Part shown: piece after piece, positions 24,546 through 32,240 of the stretch
Numbering within the stretch: the first letter of the stretch is position 1
Layout of the letters: the number at the start of each line of letters is the position of its first letter
Assembly (NCBI GenBank): GCA_016710645.1
Contig: JADJVI010000019.1
Span: 31,857 to 95,856 of the forward strand
Length of the DNA: 64,000 bases
From: Actinomycetales bacterium
Lineage (GTDB): Bacteria; Actinomycetota; Actinomycetes; Actinomycetales; Dermatophilaceae
Direction of reading: 5' to 3'
Program-made: the position numbers and the translations under genes
The notes under the pieces: model-generated
What the model was told of the DNA's origin: nothing
Seen by the model: the letters and a program-made list of their open reading frames with translations, nothing else
Databases searched by the model: none

Positions 24546-24585
24546 CGCTCCATTGTCGGGCCTGCCCGCGCGCTGTGGACCCGAG

Positions 24586-24609
24586 CCGGTATGCCGGTAT
24601 GCCGGTATG
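24586..24609. repeat. Three tandem CCGGTATG octamers
   Basis: CCGGTATG is repeated exactly three times, followed by CCGG, giving three overlapping-phase copies of GTATGCC. An inverted copy (GGCATAC) follows at about 24625. The array is in the gap between tetR and tRNA-Gln and is the densest cluster of the window's common heptamer. Confidence 0.8.
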
Positions 24610-24666
24610 CCGGCCGGGGCGACACGGCATACCGACGCGCGTGATCGGGAAGGCGGCGGGAGCGGC

Positions 24667-24672
24667 TACCCT
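24667..24672 (+). promoter_or_regulatory. -10 hexamer of the tRNA-Gln gene
   Basis: TACCCT (TANNNT pattern) ends 22 bases before the mature tRNA 5' end. No convincing -35 is seen. Confidence 0.4.
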
Positions 24673-24694
24673 AGGGCGGTCCGGTCGCGGACGT

Positions 24695-24773
24695 TCCCCG
24701 GTTGGTCTGCTGGCAGGGCCCGCCTGACTTTGAATCAGGATTAGCGACGCTGGTTCGATTCCAGCCCGGGGAG
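24695..24773 (+). tRNA. tRNA-Gln (anticodon TTG)
   Basis: The acceptor strand TCCCCGG (24695-24701) pairs with CCGGGGA (24766-24772), discriminator G 24773. The anticodon stem CCTGA/TCAGG encloses CTTTGAA, so the anticodon is TTG. The T arm is GCTGG-TTCGATT-CCAGC. The D arm has the GG of the loop in CTGGCA. CCA is not encoded. At 79 bases it is longer than usual: two extra bases lie around the D arm and nine bases separate the anticodon and T stems. A tRNA-Gln ahead of glmU is the conserved actinomycete arrangement, which supports the call. Confidence 0.75.
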
Positions 24774-24837
24774 CGGTGTCGGTGTGACCCGCGACGGGTG
24801 GGCGAGGCGCCCGCAGCCCCGGGTAGGATCACCAGTC

Positions 24838-26013
24838 GTGACCACCTCACGGCCGGCCGCCGTCATCGTTCTGGCCGCAGGCGAAGGCACCCGGATGAAG
24901 TCCGACCTCCCCAAGGTGTTGCACACCATTGGGGGGCGCTCGCTGCTTGGCCACGCGATCGCCGCGGCGCGGGGCTTGGACCCCGTGCATCTGGCGGTCG
25001 TCGTGCGGCACGAGCGCGATCGAGTCGCCGCTCACATCCGCGAGTGCGACCCGGACTGCGTGGTCGCCGACCAGGACGAAGTGAAGGGCACCGGCCGGGC
25101 CGTCGAATGCGGGCTCGACGCGCTGCCCGCCGACCTGTCCGGCACTGTCGTCGTCACCTATGGCGACGTGCCGCTGCTCTCTGGCGCCACCCTGCGTGAC
25201 GTGGTGCGCGCACACGAAGACGGCCAGTATGCCGTGACCGTCGTGACCACGGAAGTCTCCGACCCAGCGGGTTACGGCCGCATCGTGCGGGACGCCGACG
25301 GCTTGGTCGCTCGCATCGTCGAGCACAAGGACGCCACGGCGGACGAACTGGCCATCTGCGAGATCAACTCCGGCATCTATGCCTTCGACGGGACGCTGCT
25401 GCGGGCCGCGTTGGCGCAGCTCACGACCGCCAATGTCCAAGGCGAGAAGTACCTCACCGACGTGCTGGGGATCGCGCGCTCGGGCGGGTCTCGGGTCGGG
25501 GCCTTTGTGCTCGATGACGTGTGGCAGTGCGAGGGCGTCAACGACAAGGTGCAGTTGGCGCGCCTGGGAGCGGAACTCAACCGCCGAACCGTCGAGGCGG
25601 TGATGCGCGCCGGGGCTATCGTCATCGACCCCGCCACGACGTGGATCGACGCCGACGTCAGCGTGGGCATCGACACGGTCATCCACCCCAACTCGCAGGT
25701 GCTCGGCGCGACGACGATCGGTGCCAAGGCCCTCATCGGCCCCGACACCACTCTGCGGGACATGGAGGTCGGCGACGGCGCGAGCGTCGTGCGCACCCAT
25801 GCCGAGCTGTCGGTCATCGGGGCGGGCTGCTCGGTCGGTCCGTGGGCGCACCTGCGGCCGGGCACCGAGCTCGGGCCTGACTCGGTGGTGGGCAGCTTCG
25901 TCGAGACGAAAAACCTCGTCGCCGGGACGGGTGCGGTCATCCCGCCCCTGACCTATCTGGGGGATACCACGATCGAGGGTCGGACCACCGGCGCCACGGG
26001 GGAGTCGCTGTGA
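24838..26013 (+). CDS. glmU: GlmU, N-acetylglucosamine-1-phosphate uridyltransferase, with the C-terminal acetyltransferase end missing
   Basis: 391 residues from GTG 24838 (TAGGAT 9 bases upstream). The pyrophosphorylase domain is intact: LAAGEGTRMKSDLPKVLH, VTYGDVPLL, EINSGIYAF, GEKYLTDV. The left-handed beta-helix begins normally (IGVDTVIHPNSQ-like turns, PWAHLRPGTELG, GSFVETKN). After this the sequence degenerates (PPLTYLGDTTIEGRTTGATGESL) and stops about 100 residues short of the usual 480-495. The catalytic His of the acetyltransferase, expected in a PHLTYVGD-type motif, is Pro here. Either acetyl transfer is lost or the assembly lacks a segment. The stop overlaps the prsA GTG. Confidence 0.88.
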   Translation: MTTSRPAAVIVLAAGEGTRMKSDLPKVLHTIGGRSLLGHAIAAARGLDPVHLAVVVRHERDRVAAHIRECDPDCVVADQDEVKGTGRAVECGLDALPADLSGTVVVTYGDVPLLSGATLRDVVRAHEDGQYAVTVVTTEVSDPAGYGRIVRDADGLVARIVEHKDATADELAICEINSGIYAFDGTLLRAALAQLTTANVQGEKYLTDVLGIARSGGSRVGAFVLDDVWQCEGVNDKVQLARLGAELNRRTVEAVMRAGAIVIDPATTWIDADVSVGIDTVIHPNSQVLGATTIGAKALIGPDTTLRDMEVGDGASVVRTHAELSVIGAGCSVGPWAHLRPGTELGPDSVVGSFVETKNLVAGTGAVIPPLTYLGDTTIEGRTTGATGESL

Positions 26014-26990
26014 GTGCCATTCGCCGCAAGCCCAAGCGCCACCTCATGCTCTTCTCCGGGAGAGCGCACCCGGCGCTGGCCCAGGCGGTGGCGGCCGATC
26101 TCGGCACCGAACTCGTGCCGACCCAGGCCTACACCTTCGCCAACGGCGAGATCTATGTCCGCTACGAGGAGTCGGTCCGGGGCTGCGACGCCTTCGTCAT
26201 CCAGAGTCACACCGAGCCGATCAACGAGTGGATCATGGAGCAGTTGCTCATGGTCGATGCGTTGAAGCGAGCCTCGGCCAAGCGCATCACCGTGGTGTTG
26301 CCGTTCTACGGCTACGCCCGCCAGGACAAGAAACACCGCGGCCGGGAGCCGATCTCGGCCCGGCTCATCGCCGACCTGTTCCGCACCGCTGGTGCCGATC
26401 GGCTCATCGCCGTTGACCTGCACACCGCCCAGATCCAGGGCTTCTTCGACGGCCCGGTCGACCACCTCATGGCGCTGCCGATCCTTGCTGACTACGTCGC
26501 CGCGAAATACGGCGACCACAAGCTCGCCGTCGTCTCGCCCGACGCCGGCCGGATCAAAGTCGCCGAACAATGGTCGGCGCGCCTCGGCGGGGCGCCGCTG
26601 GCCTTCGTCCACAAGACCCGAGACATCACCCGGCCCAACGAAAGCGTCGCCAACCGCGTCGTCGGCAGCGTCAAGGGCCGGATCTGCATCCTCGTCGACG
26701 ACATGATCGACACGGCCGGCACGATCACCAAGGCCGCGGACGCCATCATGGCCGAAGGGGCCGCCGGCGTCGTCGTGGCGGCCACCCACGCGATCCTGTC
26801 CGGCCCGGCCGTCGACCGCCTGCGCACGAGCACGGTCAAAGAGGTCATCGTCACCGACACCCTGCCGATCGTGCCGAGTCGGATGTTCGACAAGCTCACC
26901 ATCCTGCCGATCGCCCCGCTGTTGTCTCGGGCGATCCGGGAGGTCTTCGAGGACGGCTCCGTCACGAGTATGTTCAACGGCCACGCCTGA
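26010..26990 (+). CDS. prs: Ribose-phosphate pyrophosphokinase (PRPP synthetase)
   Basis: 326 residues. It makes PRPP from ribose-5-phosphate and ATP for nucleotide, His and Trp synthesis. FANGEIYVRYEESVRGCDAFVIQ, YGYARQDKKHRGREPISARL (ATP loop), DLHTAQIQGFFDGPVDHL (class I signature) and ILVDDMIDTAGTI (PRPP-binding loop) are all present. GTG 26010 overlaps the glmU TGA. The order glmU-prs is conserved in actinomycetes. This stretch is notable for lacking the GTATGCC heptamer. Confidence 0.96.
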   Translation: MSAIRRKPKRHLMLFSGRAHPALAQAVAADLGTELVPTQAYTFANGEIYVRYEESVRGCDAFVIQSHTEPINEWIMEQLLMVDALKRASAKRITVVLPFYGYARQDKKHRGREPISARLIADLFRTAGADRLIAVDLHTAQIQGFFDGPVDHLMALPILADYVAAKYGDHKLAVVSPDAGRIKVAEQWSARLGGAPLAFVHKTRDITRPNESVANRVVGSVKGRICILVDDMIDTAGTITKAADAIMAEGAAGVVVAATHAILSGPAVDRLRTSTVKEVIVTDTLPIVPSRMFDKLTILPIAPLLSRAIREVFEDGSVTSMFNGHA

Positions 26991-27042
26991 GGCGCTGGAC
27001 GGCGGCCCGGGCGCGGTGACCGGACGGCATACCATCGCCTGC

Positions 27043-27903
27043 ATGTCCCTGTCCGTGCCGGCGCCCGACTCGACGCAGCCCGTGCTGGTGGTTTCGCCGC
27101 ACCTTGATGACGCGATCCTCTCGGCCTTCGCGCTCTGTCGATGGGAGCGGGCCGCCGTGCTCAACGTCTTCGACGGCGCCCCGAGCCCCCGGCACGAGAC
27201 GACGTGGGACCGGCTATGCGGGTTCGATGACTCCGACCAGGCGGTGGCGGCCAGGCATGCCGAAAACGCCGCAGCCTTCGCCGACCTCGACGTCCCCCAG
27301 CTGTCTGTGGGCCTGCTGGACTCGCAGTACCTCACTGCACCGCGCGGCATCGACGAGTCAGAGCGGATCCTCGCGGTTGTCCTTGACTGGGTGCAGGCGC
27401 AGGGTGAAACGCGCTGCACGATCGCCGTCCCCGCCGGTGCCGGGCGTCCGGCCCCCGCGGCGACCATCGGAGGCGGTGCGGCCAGTGCCCGGAAGCGCGC
27501 CATCCGGCAGGCAGTCGGCAAGCTCGGCGGCGCTGTGCTCGACGCCCGTTCGCGGTATGTCGCCCGGCATACCAAGCCTGCGGCGCAGCACGATCATCTG
27601 CTGGTCCGCGACGTCATCGCGGGACGACTGGCCGCGCGCCCCGGGCTCGACATCCTGCTCTACGAGGAAGTCCCTTATCTCTGGGGCGCACCTGCCGACG
27701 ACGAAGCTGGGAGCCTGGCCCGTCGGTGCGGCCAGGTAGCGCTCCCGATCAGCCTCGAGGTCGACCGAGCCGAGAAGGCCAGGCGGATCGGGGCTTACAC
27801 CTCGCAGCTGGCTTACCTTTATGCGCCCCACGGCCCGCTGGACTCCGCCCCCGGACTACCGGCCCACGAGCGCTATTGGCGCTTGAGCCCGGTGTCCGGA
27901 TGA
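27043..27903 (+). CDS. PIG-L family deacetylase
   Basis: 286 residues. SPHLDDAILSAFAL near residue 20 is the metal-binding AHPDDE-type motif of the LmbE/PIG-L family (His, Asp-Asp), and QHDHLLVRDVIA supplies the distant His. Members remove acetyl groups from GlcNAc conjugates such as mycothiol or sugar intermediates; the substrate here is uncertain. ATG 27043 follows TACCAT (27030-27035) by 8 bases; that hexamer overlaps a GGCATAC heptamer. The stop overlaps the next gene (ATGA). Confidence 0.78.
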   Translation: MSLSVPAPDSTQPVLVVSPHLDDAILSAFALCRWERAAVLNVFDGAPSPRHETTWDRLCGFDDSDQAVAARHAENAAAFADLDVPQLSVGLLDSQYLTAPRGIDESERILAVVLDWVQAQGETRCTIAVPAGAGRPAPAATIGGGAASARKRAIRQAVGKLGGAVLDARSRYVARHTKPAAQHDHLLVRDVIAGRLAARPGLDILLYEEVPYLWGAPADDEAGSLARRCGQVALPISLEVDRAEKARRIGAYTSQLAYLYAPHGPLDSAPGLPAHERYWRLSPVSG

Positions 27904-28892
27904 GCCCGGGTGAGTTTGCCGCCGACGTCACCCCGACCTCACGACTCAAACGCTCGACGTTGACGGTCGACCTGGGTCTGCTGGCCGCCGTCGTCTCCGC
28001 GGCGGCCTTCGGCAGCTCGGGGCCGTTCGCGAAGTCGCTGCTGGTGACTGGCTGGGCCCCACCGACCATCGTCACGCTACGGATCGGAATCGCTGCTCTC
28101 GTGCTGCTGGGGCCGGCCCTGTGGTCGGTGCGCGACCGCTGGCAGGTGCTGCGGGCCGAGCGGGGAATGATCCTCGCCTACGGCCTCGTGTCGGTGGCCG
28201 GCTGCCAGGTCGCCTATTTCAATGCCGTGGCGCGGATGCCGGTCGGGGTGGCGCTGCTGCTGGAATACCTCGGAATCATCTTCGTCGTGCTCTGGGTGTG
28301 GCTCCGGACCCGACGCCGCCCGGCCGCAACCGTCGCCCTCGGGGGTGCGCTCGCGATCGCCGGTCTGGTCCTGGTCCTGGACGTGTCTGGCTCCGCGGCT
28401 GTCGACCTGGTCGGGGTGCTCTGGGGTCTCGGAGCTGCGGTCGGCCTGGCCGTCTTTTTCGTCCTCGCGTCGCACGCCCACAGCGAGCTGCCCGCCGTGG
28501 CTTTGGCCGGATTCGGCATGCTGGTGGGCACGGTGGCGCTGGTCGTCCTCCAGCTCGTGGGTGCCCTGCCATCGGCCTGGGCGAGCGCGGACGTCACCAT
28601 TCACGGCATACAACTGCCCTGGTATGCCGCGATCCTCGAACTCGCGCTCGTGGCGGCTGCCGCGGCCTACCTGCTGGGAACTATTGGCGCACGCGCGCTC
28701 GGCTCGACCGTCGCGTCCTTTGTCGGCCTCACCGAGGTCCTCTTCGCGGTGCTGCTCGCATGGCTGTTGCTCGGCGAATTGCCCGGCCCGGTCCAGATGC
28801 TAGGGGGCGGTCTCATCCTCGCGGGCGTCGTCGCGGTGCGGGTGGGGGAGCTACGTGGGAGCGGATTTCGCGACGCCAGACCCGATGAGTAA
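27900..28892 (+). CDS. EamA/DMT-superfamily transporter
   Basis: 330 residues with ten predicted membrane helices in two EamA halves. The first opens DLGLLAAVVSAAAFGSSGPFAKSLLVTGWAPPTIVTLRIG, and the second GVLWGLGAAVGLAVFFVLAS. The end TEVLFAVLLAWLLLGELPGPVQMLGGGLILAGVVAV is the usual last pair. It probably exports a small metabolite. ATG 27900 overlaps the PIG-L stop, so the two genes are coupled. Confidence 0.87.
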   Translation: MSPGEFAADVTPTSRLKRSTLTVDLGLLAAVVSAAAFGSSGPFAKSLLVTGWAPPTIVTLRIGIAALVLLGPALWSVRDRWQVLRAERGMILAYGLVSVAGCQVAYFNAVARMPVGVALLLEYLGIIFVVLWVWLRTRRRPAATVALGGALAIAGLVLVLDVSGSAAVDLVGVLWGLGAAVGLAVFFVLASHAHSELPAVALAGFGMLVGTVALVVLQLVGALPSAWASADVTIHGIQLPWYAAILELALVAAAAAYLLGTIGARALGSTVASFVGLTEVLFAVLLAWLLLGELPGPVQMLGGGLILAGVVAVRVGELRGSGFRDARPDE

Positions 28893-29031
28893 GCTGAGCG
28901 GGTTGCCTCGGCGAGGGACGTGCCACGCGCGCCGTCCGTGATCGACGTGGGTGGATCCTCCGCCCGCGCGTGTCGTGTCCCGCGTCGAGGCCCGCCGCCC
29001 GATCGACCCACTGCCTGCCAGGAGACTCCCG

Positions 29032-29640
29032 ATGTCGGAAATCAAGCTGCCCGCCGAGCGCCGCACCGCGTTCGGTAAGGGCGCCGCCCGCAAGATCCGC
29101 CGCGACCACAAGATCCCCGCCGTGCTCTACGGACACGGCACCGACCCGGTGCACATCACCCTGCCGGGCCACGAGACCCAGATGGCGCTCAAGACCGCCA
29201 ACGCGCTGCTGTCCATCGACCTCGAGGGCACCGCTCAACTCGCGCTCGCCAAGGACGTGCAGCGCGACCCGATCAAGCCGATCATCGAGCACATCGACCT
29301 GGTCATCGTCCGCAAGGGTGAGAAGGTCACCGTCGACGTGCAGGTGCACGTCGAGGGCGATGCCGCTCCCGACACCATCGTCACCGTCGAGAGCCAAACC
29401 GTCGAACTGCTCGTCGAGGCCACCAACATCCCGGCCAACGTCGTCGTCAACGTCGAGGGCCTTGAAGCCGGCTCGCAGATCCACGCCGGTGCCATCGAGC
29501 TGCCCGCTGGCGCCGAGCTCGCCAGTGACCCCGACACCCTCGTCGTCAACGTGTCCGCGACCATGTCGCAGGCCGAGCTCGACGCCGAACTCGGCGAGGG
29601 CGAGGCCGTCGAAGAGGCCCCGCTCATCGAGGCCGAGTAA
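29032..29640 (+). CDS. rplY: 50S ribosomal protein L25 (general stress protein Ctc form)
   Basis: 202 residues. The L25 domain (about 1-95: AERRTAFGKGAARKIRRDHKIPAVLYGHG, binds 5S rRNA) is followed by the TL5/Ctc C-terminal domain (about 100-185) and an acidic tail (AELGEGEAVEEAPLIEAE). ATG 29032 has AGGAG (29020-29024) at good spacing. pth follows after 12 bases, the conserved rplY-pth pair. Confidence 0.95.
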   Translation: MSEIKLPAERRTAFGKGAARKIRRDHKIPAVLYGHGTDPVHITLPGHETQMALKTANALLSIDLEGTAQLALAKDVQRDPIKPIIEHIDLVIVRKGEKVTVDVQVHVEGDAAPDTIVTVESQTVELLVEATNIPANVVVNVEGLEAGSQIHAGAIELPAGAELASDPDTLVVNVSATMSQAELDAELGEGEAVEEAPLIEAE

Positions 29641-29652
29641 GCACCACCGACC

Positions 29653-30294
29653 GTGTCCGCGTGGCTGGTCGTGGGGCTGGGCAACCCCGGTCCTCGGTAT
29701 GCCGCCAACCGACACAACGTCGGAGCCTTTGTCGTCGGGGAACTCGTCCGCCGGTATGCCGGTGGGTCGGGTTCCCCGCCGTCGTCTCCCGTGCCGGTGA
29801 CGACGACGCTGGACGGGTTGAAGGCGCACAAGGCGCGGGCGCATGTCGCGTCCCTGCGCCTAGGAATGCTGCCCGGGGGCGCACCCGGGCCGGCCGTGAC
29901 GGTCGCAGTGCCCACGGCATACATGAATGAGTCGGGAGGGCCGGTGAAGGCCCTGGCTCTCTTCTATTCCGTTGCGCCGCAACAACTGGTCGTGATCCAC
30001 GACGATATCGACCTGCCATTCGGGGCGATTCGCCTCAAGTTCGGTGGCGGCGAAGGCGGCCACAACGGATTGCGTTCTCTCTCAAGCGCTTTCGGGACCC
30101 GCGACTACCTTCGGGTGAGAGTGGGAGTGGGTCGACCCCCGGGCCGGATGGACCCGGCCGATTTCGTGCTGCGCGACTTCACCGCAGCCGAGCGACCCGA
30201 GGTGGCCCTGGCCGTTGTCGAGGCCGCCGATGCCGTGGAGATGCTCGTCCAACAGGGTCTGGTCGCTGCACAGCAGCGCTTTCACGCGCCCTGA
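29653..30294 (+). CDS. pth: Peptidyl-tRNA hydrolase
   Basis: 213 residues from GTG 29653. It releases peptides from prematurely dropped peptidyl-tRNA. GLGNPGPRYAANRHNVG holds the catalytic His; VPTAYMNESGGPV, VIHDDIDLPFGAIRLKFGGGEGGHNGLRS and YLRVRVGVGRP are the remaining family motifs. In mycobacteria further conserved genes follow; here the polysaccharide island begins instead. Confidence 0.95.
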   Translation: MSAWLVVGLGNPGPRYAANRHNVGAFVVGELVRRYAGGSGSPPSSPVPVTTTLDGLKAHKARAHVASLRLGMLPGGAPGPAVTVAVPTAYMNESGGPVKALALFYSVAPQQLVVIHDDIDLPFGAIRLKFGGGEGGHNGLRSLSSAFGTRDYLRVRVGVGRPPGRMDPADFVLRDFTAAERPEVALAVVEAADAVEMLVQQGLVAAQQRFHAP

Positions 30295-30609
30295 CCGCCG
30301 CAGACCAGCGGGCCTGTCGTGAATGTCGGAATGATCCGATAGGTCCCTCCGCGGGATCTCGCATCGCGAGACACCTGCGAAGGATTTCCCCACCAGAGTC
30401 GGAGATCTGGTGACCGAACCGCAGGAATGGCTCTAGTATCTGGGTACTAAGCAAGGGGGGCCGGGCCGAGGGGGTCCGTCACACCAGGTCGGATGTCGCG
30501 AGCAGCGACGTCTGCCACTTGCCGGGAAAGGGTCACGGGGGTGACCTGCAGGGCATTGGGCACCTGACGACTAGGCATCGTCAGGTTTAGGGGAACAAGG
30601 GGCAATATT
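30295..30609 (+). promoter_or_regulatory. Promoter and structured 5' leader of the polysaccharide island
   Basis: 315 bases without a gene. TAGTAT (30434-30439) is the best -10, lying in a TAGTA...TACTA inverted repeat, with a weak GTGACC (30410-30415) as -35. The resulting leader of about 165 bases carries three stem-loops in series: GTCGC/GCGAC (30495-30509), GGTCAC/GTGACC (30531-30546), and CCTGACGA/TCGTCAGG (30563-30585). The last is followed by TTT, like a terminator, 24 bases before the first gene. This layout suggests attenuation or ligand control; no known class is recognised. Confidence 0.5.
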
Positions 30610-32118
30610 GTGACGACGGATGCACGTCTGCTGTCAGCGCGCCGGGGGGCGGCGCTGCGGCCATTCCTGGATGACACCCTCAGCGCGCTGGACGTGCGCG
30701 GGGATGGTCGATCTTCCACTACCTGGGTGCCACGGCATACGGCCGGCGTGGTTGTCGGTGACGTCGTCGCACTCGGCATCGCCCTCCTGGCGGCCCTCAT
30801 CGTCAGCCTGCGGCTGACGGGAGGCTGGGAGCCATCGACACCGTGGGTTCTGGGTGGCGTCGCGACGCTCTGGTTGGCCGCTCTGGCCGGATCCGGCGGC
30901 TACAACCGCTACCACTGTGGCACCGGGTCTGAGGAATACCGCGCGATCGGCCGAGCGGCCGTCGTCACCTTGGCCGTCGTGTCCGCAGCGGCCCTGATCG
31001 CCGACTCGCGCGATGCGCGCACCGTGCTGCTGCCGTTCGTGGCGGTGGCGTTCGTAGGGACCTTGGCCAATCACGCAGTGATGCGGCAACGCCTGGCCTG
31101 GCTGCGCCAGCGCTCGAGCCACCTGATGGACACCATCGTCGTGGGCCGCGAGGACCGTGTCGCGGCGATGATCCGGGAGTTCCACGCTGCTCCCCAGGCC
31201 GGTTTCCGAGTGGTCGGAGCGTGCGTTCCCGCAGCCACGACCGGACGTGGGCCCGTGACGATCGAGGGCGTCCCCGTGGTGGGGACCCCTGGGTCAGCGA
31301 TTTCCGCCGTCGACCAACTCGGCTGCGACGTCGTCGCGGTCTCCAGCGATGCCGATCTCGCCGGGGCGCCGCTGCGGCGGCTTGGCTGGTCGCTCGCCGA
31401 ACGCAAGATCGACCTGCTCGTCTCACCCGGCATCGTCGAGGTGGCCGGGCCGCGCCTGTCACTGCGGCCCGCAGCCGGGCTGTCCATGCTCCACGTCGAG
31501 CAGCCGGCCGACGGCACCGCGCGGTTGCTGCTCAAGCGGATCACCGACACCGTGGGCGCTGGATGCATTGTGCTCCTGGCGCTGCCCGTGCTTGCGGCGA
31601 TCTTCGTGGCCGTACGGCTCGGCGACGGCGGGCCGGCCTTCTTCCTGCAGGAGCGGGTGGGCCAGGGCGGACGCACCTTCCGGATGATCAAGTTCCGGAC
31701 GATGGTCACCGACGCCGAGGCGCGCCTGGCGCAGTTGTCGCGCGAGGGTCACGTTAATACCATGCTATTTAAGGACAAATCGGACCCGCGGATCACGCGA
31801 GTCGGACGAATTCTTCGGAAATACTCGCTCGACGAGCTCCCGCAGTTGTTGAATGTCCTCAAGGGGGACATGTCCCTCGTCGGCCCTCGCCCGCCGTTGG
31901 CGCGAGAGGTGGCCGACTATGAGTCTGACGCGATGCAACGTTTGCGTGTTTTGCCTGGAATGACTGGTTTGTGGCAGATTAGTGGCCGCAGCGATTTGGA
32001 TTGGGAACAATCGCTGCGATTGGACCTGTGGTACGTGGATAATTGGACGCCGATGCTCGATTGGCAAATCCTGGCCAGAACGGCCAAGGCAGTCGTGAGG
32101 GCGTCTGGGGCATATTGA
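30610..32118 (+). CDS. Polyprenyl-phosphate sugar-1-phosphate transferase (priming glycosyltransferase, WbaP/CpsE type)
   Basis: 502 residues from GTG 30610. The N-terminal half has about four membrane helices and a Rossmann-like CoA-binding_3 domain (TIVVGREDRVAAMIREFHA). The C-terminal bacterial sugar transferase domain starts with KRITDTVGAG and a long hairpin helix, then FRMIKFRTMV, the catalytic SLDELPQLLNVLKGDMSLVGPRP, and GLWQISGRS. It loads the first sugar phosphate on undecaprenyl phosphate to start the polymer. From about 31750 to the end codon choice shifts sharply to A/T-rich codons (TTG, AAT, TTT, ATT, AGT), unlike the first two thirds. Confidence 0.92.
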   Translation: MTTDARLLSARRGAALRPFLDDTLSALDVRGDGRSSTTWVPRHTAGVVVGDVVALGIALLAALIVSLRLTGGWEPSTPWVLGGVATLWLAALAGSGGYNRYHCGTGSEEYRAIGRAAVVTLAVVSAAALIADSRDARTVLLPFVAVAFVGTLANHAVMRQRLAWLRQRSSHLMDTIVVGREDRVAAMIREFHAAPQAGFRVVGACVPAATTGRGPVTIEGVPVVGTPGSAISAVDQLGCDVVAVSSDADLAGAPLRRLGWSLAERKIDLLVSPGIVEVAGPRLSLRPAAGLSMLHVEQPADGTARLLLKRITDTVGAGCIVLLALPVLAAIFVAVRLGDGGPAFFLQERVGQGGRTFRMIKFRTMVTDAEARLAQLSREGHVNTMLFKDKSDPRITRVGRILRKYSLDELPQLLNVLKGDMSLVGPRPPLAREVADYESDAMQRLRVLPGMTGLWQISGRSDLDWEQSLRLDLWYVDNWTPMLDWQILARTAKAVVRASGAY

Positions 32119-32240
32119 TCGAAGGGTCGCGATCGACATGTGGGTGTCGATCCGGCCGGCCGTCGCACAAGGGCTCGCGGCGGTCATCGTGGGGCCGGTC
32201 CGTTCAAGGAACGGGCCGAATGGGGAAGGGGATCAGCGCT

